Source: Candidatus Woesearchaeota archaeon (GTDB lineage Archaea > Nanobdellota > Nanobdellia > Woesearchaeales > JAUUYB01). From it: a DNA stretch of 5,331 nt. The notes below the pieces were generated by a model that saw only the letters and a program-made list of their open reading frames with translations, made no database searches and was not told the DNA's origin. This document shows positions 1 through 4,658 of this stretch, in pieces (position 1 is the first letter of the stretch; the number at the start of each line of letters is the position of its first letter). The stretch spans positions 1-5,331 of the forward strand of contig JAUUYB010000087.1 in assembly GCA_030590605.1 (NCBI GenBank). Reading direction: 5' to 3'. The position numbers and the translations under genes are program-made.

Positions 1-12
1 CATTCCAGAGAA

Positions 13-483
13 ATGAATACCACAAAAGTAATACGGATAGCACTTTCCAGAATGCTAGGTTTCGCGCTCTTCTTCGGCATCATCATAGTCCTTAATTTTC
101 TTGAAGGGGTCCTGGCAAGCCCTCTACTTACGAGTACAGTCGGATTCCTGAATGATAATGTCTGGCTGCTCATCGTGACAGGCATATTCTATTTTATCGG
201 AGAGTTCATGTATCTTTTCTGGTTCCCTATGAATCTTGCTGCCCCTATCTTCACTGCTCTTGGCTCGATTCTTACACTCATCTTCCTAGCGCGCACATTA
301 TCATATCTGATCGATACCACTTTCTATAACCCTATCTATCTCCTGTTCTTCTGGCTATTCAACATCCTTTACATCCTTGTTCCGATCATCATCCTTCTTG
401 TCGGATATGTGAAGATCATCTCAAATGCTATGCCTAAGAAGAAACAGGATAAGAGAATAAGGAAAATAAGAAAACGAAATTAA
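13..483 (+). CDS. small multi-pass membrane protein, unknown function
   Basis: This encodes a 156-residue, very hydrophobic protein that I do not recognise. Hydrophobic stretches at about residues 14-34, 50-70, 76-100 and 106-138 predict four membrane helices, the last region being long enough for a helix plus a re-entrant part. Aromatic residues (F, Y, W) are frequent. The C-terminus, from about residue 140, is strongly basic (a KKK run, then RIRKIRKR), so by the positive-inside rule it should lie in the cytoplasm. No catalytic motif or signal peptide is visible. The ATG at 13 is the first in frame, but the reading frame stays open to base 1, so the true start could lie upstream of the window. 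A short T-rich stretch follows the stop. The downstream gene has its own promoter, so co-transcription is not implied. Confidence 0.75.
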   Translation: MNTTKVIRIALSRMLGFALFFGIIIVLNFLEGVLASPLLTSTVGFLNDNVWLLIVTGIFYFIGEFMYLFWFPMNLAAPIFTALGSILTLIFLARTLSYLIDTTFYNPIYLLFFWLFNILYILVPIIILLVGYVKIISNAMPKKKQDKRIRKIRKRN

Positions 484-508
484 TTATTTTATAGATTCTG
501 TTTCTCTC
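484..508 (+). terminator. possible T-rich archaeal terminator
   Basis: The bases after the TAA stop are rich in T (ATTATTTTATAG, then CTGTTTCTC) and have no stem. Archaeal RNA polymerase can stop at T-rich stretches without a hairpin. The call rests only on position and composition. Confidence 0.3.
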
Positions 509-514
509 GAAAGG

Positions 515-522
515 TTTAAATA
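515..522 (+). promoter_or_regulatory. TATA box for the DPL-repeat gene/lspA unit
   Basis: TTTAAATA preceded by the purine-rich CGAAAGG, a plausible BRE. A transcript starting about 26 bases on (near 544) would carry a leader of about 15 nt, just enough to hold the GGTGA site at 551-555. Confidence 0.6.
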
Positions 523-547
523 CTAATTTATGGACGGAGAGATAAAA

Positions 548-555
548 AGGGGTGA
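548..555 (+). promoter_or_regulatory. Shine-Dalgarno site of the DPL-repeat gene
   Basis: AGGGGTGA contains the archaeal core GGTGA, complementary to the 3' end of 16S rRNA. It lies 3 nt before the ATG at 559 and 12 nt before a second in-frame ATG at 568. The spacing is short for 559 and a little long for 568, so the exact start is open. 559 is preferred because the other SD gene in this window (3810) also has a short spacing of 4 nt. Confidence 0.6.
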
Positions 556-558
556 ACC

Positions 559-1038
559 ATGGGAGTTATGGATAAGCTTAAGTTCTGGAAAAAAGACGAT
601 TTCTCTGAGTTCGGAGACTTCGGACATGATTCTATGAATCCTCCAGACCCTCTTGGAGCGAATCCTAATGAACCCTTGGCGTTGAATGATCCGCTCTCTC
701 AGCATGATCCCCTAGGAGCACCTGATCCTCTTGGAGGAGACCCATTATCCCAACCTGATCCGCTTCCACCTAGGGTAAATCCTCTTGCAAGCGGAAACAG
801 CAGCTTTGAACAAGTCTCCCAAAGCCCTACACATGATCCATTCGCGCCACAGCAAACTGCACAATCAAATACCCCATCAGGAGACCAGATGATGGGCAAG
901 GATATCGAGATAATCTCAGCAAAGATCGAAACAGTCAGGGTCTCTGTCGAAAACCTCGGCCATAAGATCGATAATCTAAATCAAAGGCTGGCAGCCATCG
1001 AAAAGATCGCAAATGATTCCCAGACCCAACAATGGTAA
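559..1038 (+). CDS. DPL-repeat protein with C-terminal coiled coil, unknown function
   Basis: This encodes 159 residues with three parts. Residues 1-23 carry a short basic-aromatic segment (KLKFWKK) followed by an acidic-aromatic one (DDFSEFGDFG). Residues 28-110 are rich in Pro, Asn, Gln and Ser and predicted disordered, with six DPL tripeptides starting at residues 30, 44, 50, 56, 61 and 67, the variants EPL and NPL, and one DPF at 93. Residues about 114-151 form a heptad-like helix (KIETVRVSVENLGHKI), a likely oligomerising coiled coil. There is no signal peptide or membrane segment, so it should be cytoplasmic or peripherally membrane-bound. It has a TATA box and Shine-Dalgarno site of its own, and its end overlaps lspA by 26 bases, which suggests translational coupling. 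The modular design looks like a scaffold or adaptor, but that is inference; I do not recognise the family with certainty. Confidence 0.8.
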   Translation: MGVMDKLKFWKKDDFSEFGDFGHDSMNPPDPLGANPNEPLALNDPLSQHDPLGAPDPLGGDPLSQPDPLPPRVNPLASGNSSFEQVSQSPTHDPFAPQQTAQSNTPSGDQMMGKDIEIISAKIETVRVSVENLGHKIDNLNQRLAAIEKIANDSQTQQW

Positions 1039-1477
1039 ATTCTTCCTTCTTGTAGTGATAGTCTTCCTATTCGATATCATCACGAAAGCGCTTGTACGGA
1101 ACAATCTAGATGCGCCCGTGAATGTAATCGGAAACTTCCTGACATTAACATTCGTGAAGAACTTCGGTGCAGGATTCTCGATCCTCCAAGGACAGAGGAT
1201 CTTCCTGATCCTTGCAGCTCTTGGGGCCTCGGGGTATATACTCTATTCCTACAAGGATTATGAGAAAGAACCATTAGTATATTACTCTCTCGCTCTGATA
1301 CTCGCAGGAGCTCTTGGAAACGTTGTCGACAGGATCGTGCTTGGCTATGTCGTCGACTTCATCAGGTTCTCATTTTGGCCTGCATTCAATATCGCTGACA
1401 GCGCTATCTCTATAGGTGCAACAGGTCTTATCTTTTCAGCATTAAAGACATGGACTAGAACTCTTCGAACTCGCTGA
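1013..1477 (+). CDS. lspA: signal peptidase II (prolipoprotein signal peptidase) homologue
   Basis: This encodes 154 residues, close to the usual LspA length of 150-170. LspA is a membrane aspartyl protease that in bacteria cuts the signal peptide from lipid-modified prolipoproteins. Family motifs appear in order: DIITK (D21-K25), KNFGAGFS (49-56), GNVVDR (102-107), VVDF (113-116) and FNIADS (125-130). In bacterial LspA structures the VxD and FNxAD aspartates form the catalytic pair, here D115 and D129; D106 of GNxxDR is also conserved. Hydrophobic stretches near 10-28, 61-80, 88-105 and 125-145 match four membrane helices. The ATG at 1013 is the only in-frame Met near the N-terminus; it lies inside the preceding gene and has no strong Shine-Dalgarno site, consistent with coupled translation. 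The last 23 bases overlap the end of the aIF1A gene on the other strand. LspA is uncommon in archaea, and its lipoprotein substrates here are unknown. Confidence 0.9.
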   Translation: MIPRPNNGKFFLLVVIVFLFDIITKALVRNNLDAPVNVIGNFLTLTFVKNFGAGFSILQGQRIFLILAALGASGYILYSYKDYEKEPLVYYSLALILAGALGNVVDRIVLGYVVDFIRFSFWPAFNIADSAISIGATGLIFSALKTWTRTLRTR

Positions 1478-1799
1478 GCTTGTCCAAGAAACCTCTTCTC
1501 TTCAGGTACTGGACCTGTGTGGGTCTGTACTTGAAAATGATATCTCCTTTAGCGTCTCCACCAAGCTCCCAAGGTTCGACAAGGATGATATCTCCTTCCC
1601 TCACCCATAGCCTTCGCTTAAGTCTTCCAGGGATCCTACAGATCCGAGTCTTTCCATCAAGGCACTTAACCCTTGTCCTTGACCCACCGAGTCTCTGGTC
1701 GAGGAGACCTAAGGTCTGGTTGCCTCGAGGAAGCTTGACCCTAGCGATCTCCATCTGGATACGCTCCTGAATCTCTGCTTCAGCCTTTTTCTTACTCAT
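1455..1799 (-). CDS. eif1A: translation initiation factor aIF1A
   Basis: This encodes 114 residues, the usual size for archaeal aIF1A, the orthologue of eukaryotic eIF1A and bacterial IF1. It binds the A site of the small ribosomal subunit and helps start-codon selection. After a charged N-terminal tail (about residues 1-28) comes an S1/OB-fold domain with family signatures: RVKCLDGKTRICRIPGR, then the stretch around RRLWVREGDIILVEPWE and GDIIFKYR. The C-terminal tail ends in an acidic stretch. The ATG at 1799 lies about 27 bases from a TATA box on the same strand, so the mRNA is probably leaderless, and no Shine-Dalgarno site is needed or seen. The 3' end runs 23 bases into lspA on the opposite strand, with no T-rich terminator directly after the stop. 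Confidence 0.97.
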   Translation of the reverse strand: MSKKKAEAEIQERIQMEIARVKLPRGNQTLGLLDQRLGGSRTRVKCLDGKTRICRIPGRLKRRLWVREGDIILVEPWELGGDAKGDIIFKYRPTQVQYLKRRGFLDKLSEFEEF

Positions 1800-1822
1800 T
1801 AAATGATAGAACCGTTGGAGTG

Positions 1823-1830
1823 TTTATAAG
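1823..1830 (-). promoter_or_regulatory. TATA box of the aIF1A gene
   Basis: Read on the minus strand this is CTTATAAA, centred about 27 bases upstream of the aIF1A ATG at 1799. That spacing places transcription start at or next to the start codon, so the mRNA should be leaderless. Confidence 0.65.
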
Positions 1831-1851
1831 TGTTGTGTTTGAAAGTCTAGA

Positions 1852-1859
1852 TGTATATA
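1852..1859. promoter_or_regulatory. possible TATA element beside the candidate RNA
   Basis: TGTATATA, part of the palindromic GTATATAC, lies in the AT-rich flank of the structured block. On the plus strand it would place a start near 1880-1882, at the left edge of the block. It could equally be an incidental AT-rich element, since its symmetry gives no direction. Confidence 0.3.
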
Positions 1860-1875
1860 CCTTAGAAATAAAGAT

Positions 1876-2020
1876 TCCGTACGCTGTGCCGCCCCCACCC
1901 AAGGCTGCAGACGCCCATTTTTCTTCAGAAAAATGTGCTACGGGCCACTCCGGAGGAGCCTTCCCTCGGCCCGACCTGCGCCAGTGGTGGCGGCTTGCTA
2001 ATCGGTTGAATCCTTACGGA
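1876..2020. ncRNA. candidate structured non-coding RNA, strand undecided
   Basis: A GC-rich block lies in an AT-rich gap between aIF1A and guaB, with no credible protein. Nested complementary segments are visible: P1 TCCGTA 1876-1881 with TACGGA 2015-2020; P2 GCCGCC 1888-1893 with GGCGGC 1989-1994, extended by ACC/GGT across a 3-base bulge (1897-1899 with 1986-1988); P3 GGC+GCAG 1903-1910 with CTGCGCC 1976-1982 around a one-base bulge. P3 closes a three-way junction carrying hairpin A (CATTTTTC 1916-1923 with GAAAAATG 1928-1935, loop TTCA) and hairpin B (CGGGCC 1941-1946 with GGCCCG 1968-1973, with an inner GAGG/CCTC pairing at 1953-1956 and 1964-1967). A local hairpin ATCC/GGAT at 2010-2021 competes with P1. 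Watson-Crick stems fold on either strand. The plus strand has the TATATA at 1852-1859; the minus strand has a T-rich exit (TCTTTATTTCT) at 1863-1873. It does not show tRNA, 5S, SRP or RNase P signatures. It could be a stand-alone RNA or part of an mRNA leader or trailer. Confidence 0.5.
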
Positions 2021-2037
2021 TGTTTGCAGTGGTAAAA

Positions 2038-2079
2038 ATAAGAAAAAGTAAATGAAAAAAAAAAATGGAAATGAAAAAA
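2038..2079 (-). terminator. T-rich terminator after guaB
   Basis: Directly after the guaB stop the minus strand is a series of T runs, including 11 consecutive T (2055-2065) and further TTTTT blocks. This is a typical hairpin-free archaeal termination region, so the transcript probably ends before the structured block. The last part (TTATTTTTA, 2033-2041) could also act as a weak TATA element for a minus-strand RNA. Confidence 0.65.
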
Positions 2080-3555
2080 TCAATTCGTGATGATGTCGTG
2101 GATGCCGCCGTCCTGGATGGATGCGATGGACTGAAGTTCGAGAACTGCATCCTTGTGGAATTCCGGAATATTTGCGCATCCTGCGTTTGATAACGCAGAC
2201 TTGATCTTCTGGATAGGTTCCCAGATGTTATCGTGCATCGAGCCTGTGAGCGGGACGAATCCTTCTACACCTTCTTCAAAGAAAAGATCTTTCGAGGTCT
2301 CGTACCTACCATAGTTCCTTGCACGGTTGGAAGCTTCCATCCAGTACTCTTTTACAGGACCTAGTTGAGGATGTTTTCTCATCGCTGACGAACTCTCAGA
2401 ATACTGTGCGAAGAACCTTCCCATCATGATTGAATCTGAACCCATAGCCAGTCCGATGACCATATGTGAAGAGTTACCGATGCCTCCATCAGAGATGATC
2501 GGGATATATGTCCCTGTCTCTTTGAGATATATGTCCCTTTCTTCGACGATCTCCCTGATCGCAGTAGCCTGACCTCTTCCTGTCCCTTTCTGCTCCTGGG
2601 TGATGCAGCCAGAACCGATACCCATCCCGACCTTCACTGCGTTGAACCCGGATTCTGCGAGGAACCTGAATCCTTCCCTTGTGATGACGTTTCCGCCTAT
2701 TACCGGAATCGTCTTTGATTTTGTCCTGACGTAATCTATGACATCTTTTTGGAACTGGGTGAATCCATCTGATGAATCTATGAATATCGCGTCTGCCTCT
2801 GCTTCGATCAGCGCATCTACCCTCTTCTGATCCTTTGGCTGTGTCGAGACTGAACCGGCTATACAGTACCTCCTATTGTGATCTATGGTACCTTCTGGGT
2901 ATTCCATCTGTCGCAGGAGATCCTTTCGGAATACGACGAATTTGAGATGGCTCTTGGTGTCCATGACATAGACATGAGTCGCTCCGTTCTTGATCATGAG
3001 GCTGTTGGAATCTTTCAGAGTGATGCCTTCTTTTGCAGTAAGGTATCTCTTGGACATCCTTTCCTTTACTGTCAGGTCCAGATCTCCCTTCAAATCGAAT
3101 TCCCTATCCCGGATGACTCCGAGGAGCTTGCCGTTCATCTTTCCGTTGCTCGTAACCGGGAAGGAATTATAGCCTTTCTCCTTGATGGTCTTCGCTACAC
3201 TCTTAAGAGAATCAGTCGCCTTTACACAAAAGACGTCTTCGTGGAAACCTGCCTTGAACTGCTTGACTCCCTGGATTATACTTACCTGCTCTGATATCGG
3301 GATACTGCACGGCGTGACTCCGATACCTCCGTGCTGAGCAAGGGCGATTCCCATCCGTATCCCTGTCACTGCCTGCATAGCTGCAGATATGAACGGAATA
3401 TTCAGATTGATGAACTTCCCCTTTTTTCCAGGAAGAGTACAGAGCTTTGTCCTCAGACTGACCTTTGAAGTTATATTCTTGATAGTTGTCTTACCTGTGA
3501 GCAGCCTGAATTCACGAAAACTTCTAGAAGGTTCAAGTTTGATTTCTTTTGCCAT
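2080..3555 (-). CDS. guaB: inosine-5'-monophosphate dehydrogenase, T. foetus-like class
   Basis: This encodes 491 residues. IMPDH oxidises IMP to XMP with NAD+, the committed step to guanine nucleotides, in the cytoplasm. The (beta/alpha)8 barrel is split by two CBS modules at about residues 105-220. Catalytic features: DSSDG (D260-G264), the GxG loop with Cys317 in SGCIT, SDGGI with D356, the flap pair R417-Y418 in NYGRY, and FEEG with E428. After Cys317 the loop reads EQKGTGRGQATA, as I recall for Tritrichomonas foetus IMPDH (REQKGIGRGQATA), rather than the common bacterial and archaeal TTRIVAGVGVPQ. The residue after CIT is Gln320, as in human IMPDH and unlike the Arg of the T. foetus enzyme. 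The Ile before the catalytic Cys is Gly316. The C-terminal DGGIHD segment, which in relatives helps bind the monovalent cation, is present, and the protein ends soon after it. The ATG at 3555 is about 26 bases from a TATA box, so it is probably leaderless. Confidence 0.96.
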   Translation of the reverse strand: MAKEIKLEPSRSFREFRLLTGKTTIKNITSKVSLRTKLCTLPGKKGKFINLNIPFISAAMQAVTGIRMGIALAQHGGIGVTPCSIPISEQVSIIQGVKQFKAGFHEDVFCVKATDSLKSVAKTIKEKGYNSFPVTSNGKMNGKLLGVIRDREFDLKGDLDLTVKERMSKRYLTAKEGITLKDSNSLMIKNGATHVYVMDTKSHLKFVVFRKDLLRQMEYPEGTIDHNRRYCIAGSVSTQPKDQKRVDALIEAEADAIFIDSSDGFTQFQKDVIDYVRTKSKTIPVIGGNVITREGFRFLAESGFNAVKVGMGIGSGCITQEQKGTGRGQATAIREIVEERDIYLKETGTYIPIISDGGIGNSSHMVIGLAMGSDSIMMGRFFAQYSESSSAMRKHPQLGPVKEYWMEASNRARNYGRYETSKDLFFEEGVEGFVPLTGSMHDNIWEPIQKIKSALSNAGCANIPEFHKDAVLELQSIASIQDGGIHDIITN

Positions 3556-3576
3556 ATAAACATGGAATGAAGGTCA

Positions 3577-3586
3577 TTTATAAATA
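3577..3586 (-). promoter_or_regulatory. TATA box of guaB
   Basis: Minus-strand TATTTATAAA is centred about 26 bases upstream of the guaB ATG at 3555. The start of transcription should coincide with the start codon, giving a leaderless mRNA. Confidence 0.7.
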
Positions 3587-3692
3587 TTTTGCTTTTATTT
3601 TTTTTGTCGACGAGAAAATGTCAGATTCTTTCCTAGATATTGTCAAAATAAGCTTAAATATTACGTTATTTCGTCACTGGACAATAGAAACA
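3587..3692. other. AT-rich spacer between divergent promoters, nothing recognised
   Basis: About 105 bases separate the guaB promoter from the plus-strand TATA box at 3693. It contains a T run on the plus strand (3592-3605) and scattered short A/T stretches. I see no convincing gene, repeat or operator. The open frame running from 3549 to 3755 crosses both promoters and is not credible as a gene. Confidence 0.5.
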
Positions 3693-3700
3693 TTTATATA
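3693..3700 (+). promoter_or_regulatory. TATA box of the structured leader
   Basis: TTTATATA is close to the archaeal consensus. A start 26 bases downstream of its centre falls at about 3722, exactly at the first base of the first stem of the structured RNA. Confidence 0.7.
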
Positions 3701-3721
3701 TGAGATATACTTACTTAGTAG

Positions 3722-3797
3722 TGATGACAAACATCAACTAGGTCTGGGCACCTAGTTCTCATCCCCCTATATGAGACGCCCAGCCCTTTTTATTTTT
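3722..3797 (+). ncRNA. candidate structured leader or small RNA with pseudoknot and U-tract
   Basis: The predicted transcript begins near 3722. Stems: TGATG 3722-3726 with CATCA 3732-3736; a perfect 8-bp hairpin AACTAGGT 3736-3743 with ACCTAGTT 3750-3757; and TCTCAT 3757-3762 with ATGAGA 3771-3776 (C-rich 8-nt loop). The 6-nt loop of the 8-bp hairpin, CTGGGC (3744-3749), is fully complementary to GCCCAG (3778-3783), giving either an H-type pseudoknot or an alternative long terminator stem. CCC and a T-rich tract (3787-3797) follow directly. CACCT 3749-3753 is also complementary to AGGTG 3799-3803, the Shine-Dalgarno site of the following 41-residue ORF. This is the layout expected of a cis-regulatory leader or a short terminated RNA of about 75 nt. 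I recognise no named riboswitch class. Confidence 0.6.
3784..3797 (+). terminator. U-tract after GC stem, possible attenuator
   Basis: CCCTTTTTATTTTT follows the GCCCAG arm that can pair with CTGGGC 3744-3749. Stem plus T-tract would stop transcription after about 70-75 nt. Because a strong ribosome binding site begins two bases later, termination may be conditional. Confidence 0.45.
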
Positions 3798-3798
3798 A

Positions 3799-3805
3799 AG
3801 GTGAT
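3799..3805 (+). promoter_or_regulatory. Shine-Dalgarno site of the 41-residue ORF
   Basis: AGGTGAT matches seven consecutive bases of the archaeal consensus AGGAGGTGAT, 4 nt before the ATG at 3810. It is the strongest ribosome binding site in the window and could be masked by CACCT at 3749-3753. Confidence 0.65.
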
Positions 3806-3809
3806 ACCA

Positions 3810-3935
3810 ATGGAAGAAAAAGATTATATGCTCGACGAAGTGTCTGGCAGGAAGAGAAAACCGATCATGAGCATCCTGAACAAGGGCAAGCTATCAAGAT
3901 TCGAGATGGACGAACTCTTCTGCGACGAACTGTAA
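3810..3935 (+). CDS. 41-residue small protein, unknown function
   Basis: This short ORF runs ATG to TAA behind a near-perfect Shine-Dalgarno site and a structured leader with its own TATA box, which together argue that it is translated. The peptide is highly charged: it begins MEEKDYMLDE, has a basic middle (GRKRKP, then NKGKLSR) and ends acidic (FEMDELFCDEL). It has one Cys near the C-terminus, no membrane segment and no signal peptide. It could fold as one or two short helices. I do not recognise a family. It may be a regulatory or leader peptide of the RNA element upstream, or a small effector protein. The gap to the next gene is 33 bases, but that gene appears to have its own promoter. 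Confidence 0.55.
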   Translation: MEEKDYMLDEVSGRKRKPIMSILNKGKLSRFEMDELFCDEL

Positions 3936-3936
3936 A

Positions 3937-3944
3937 TTATTTAT
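3937..3944 (+). promoter_or_regulatory. TATA box of the 222-residue gene
   Basis: TTATTTAT lies just after the stop codon of the 41-residue ORF, centred about 28 bases before the ATG at 3969. This suggests a leaderless transcript; no Shine-Dalgarno site is seen before 3969. Confidence 0.5.
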
Positions 3945-3968
3945 TCTACTTGATTTTTCCTGATCAGA

Positions 3969-4637
3969 ATGGCTGAACACAAAACCGTGCTATCCCTTGA
4001 AGATAAGAAAATAGCAGTAGAAAAAGAGGCTGCAAATAAGCAGGAGACTCGTTTCTCTACATTCAAACTCGATCAATTCAAACTCCTTGAAGCCTGGGTA
4101 CATGAGATCATCCAAACAAGGCAAGAAAGCTTAGATACATACGTGATCGTGGATAATCTCTATATCGTCAAGAACATGATGCGCCCGTTCCTGAAGAATA
4201 AATCCAAGAAACTTACCCGCCTCTACATGCTCGCCTGCTACGAACTCGGCGACCTCTACATGACACTTACGGATGTACAGTCCCAAGAGTACAAAGCCCT
4301 CATGACAAATAATCCATCAGACAATACCCTTGGAAAACGGCTTGATAATATAATAGGCAATACCAAATTATCCATCCAAGAGTTCGAAGAAGGGATACAC
4401 AATGATCCAAGCAAGCTCAGACCAGTTAAAAGTTATCTCGCTCTCGCGAAGTTCACCAAAAGGACAACGCCCATAGAAGGAAAACCGAACAACCCAGTAT
4501 ATTTTCTCCAAAAAGCGATACAGATCCTGAAACTAGAGAAAACTCTTCCCAGGTACCGTGCTGACACATCGTATATGGCCCACGTGAAAGACCTCGAGAC
4601 AGAAGTCGACAAAGCCACTAGGACAATATTTAAATAA
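3969..4637 (+). CDS. helical cytoplasmic protein, unknown function
   Basis: This encodes 222 residues with no membrane segment, signal peptide or metal-binding motif, rich in Lys, Glu, Leu and Thr and predicted mostly alpha-helical. A charged N-terminal helix (about 9-28) is followed by helical pairs at about 33-52, 55-75, 82-102 and 104-115, and again at 150-190. Segments such as RLYMLACYELGDLYMTL, and the later alternation KSYLALAKF then NPVYFLQKAIQIL, look like TPR-type helix pairs, but I cannot confirm a repeat. I do not recognise the family. The start at 3969 is the first ATG after the TATA box and the spacing supports a leaderless message. It is followed 21 bases later by the methionine aminopeptidase gene, whose TATA box overlaps this stop codon. 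A protein-binding or scaffold role is only a guess from the helical pattern. Confidence 0.75.
   Translation: MAEHKTVLSLEDKKIAVEKEAANKQETRFSTFKLDQFKLLEAWVHEIIQTRQESLDTYVIVDNLYIVKNMMRPFLKNKSKKLTRLYMLACYELGDLYMTLTDVQSQEYKALMTNNPSDNTLGKRLDNIIGNTKLSIQEFEEGIHNDPSKLRPVKSYLALAKFTKRTTPIEGKPNNPVYFLQKAIQILKLEKTLPRYRADTSYMAHVKDLETEVDKATRTIFK
4629..4636 (+). promoter_or_regulatory. TATA box of the methionine aminopeptidase gene
   Basis: TTTAAATA spans the last codons and stop (TAA 4635-4637) of the preceding gene and is centred about 26 bases before the ATG at 4659. It predicts a leaderless message for the aminopeptidase gene, independent of readthrough. Confidence 0.55.
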
Positions 4638-4658
4638 TCCAGCGATTTTTCTAACAAT

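Noticed and set aside
2004..2013. GGTTGAATCC resembling a tRNA T-arm
   Set aside because: The T-stem has mismatches, the conserved C56 is missing, and no matching acceptor, D-arm or anticodon stem is found.
1876..2020. RNase P, SRP or 5S RNA as identity of the structured block
   Set aside because: On neither strand do I find the RNase P GAGGAAAGUC and ACAGAA elements, the SRP helix 8 GGAAGGGAGCA-like loop, or the 5S CCGAAC...GGAAG core.
1820..2035. 71-codon plus-strand ORF over the candidate RNA
   Set aside because: Its sequence is explained by nested stems, it has no Shine-Dalgarno site, and its composition (PPPP, Cys, Trp) is unlike the other proteins here.
1925..2179. 84-codon minus-strand ORF across the guaB end
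   Set aside because: It overlaps guaB in another frame, and its middle is a run of Phe encoded by the T-rich terminator.
2878..3294. 138-codon plus-strand ORF antisense to guaB
   Set aside because: It is a shadow of a clear IMPDH coding region, with no promoter or ribosome site.
3721..3727. GTGATGA, a match to the box C of archaeal C/D guide RNAs
   Set aside because: No box D (CTGA) or C'/D' pair is found in the following 70 bases, and the bases take part in a stem instead.
3549..3755. 68-codon plus-strand ORF in the divergent promoter region
   Set aside because: It overlaps the guaB start, both TATA boxes and the structured leader, has no ribosome site, and has AT-driven composition (F, I, Y, K).
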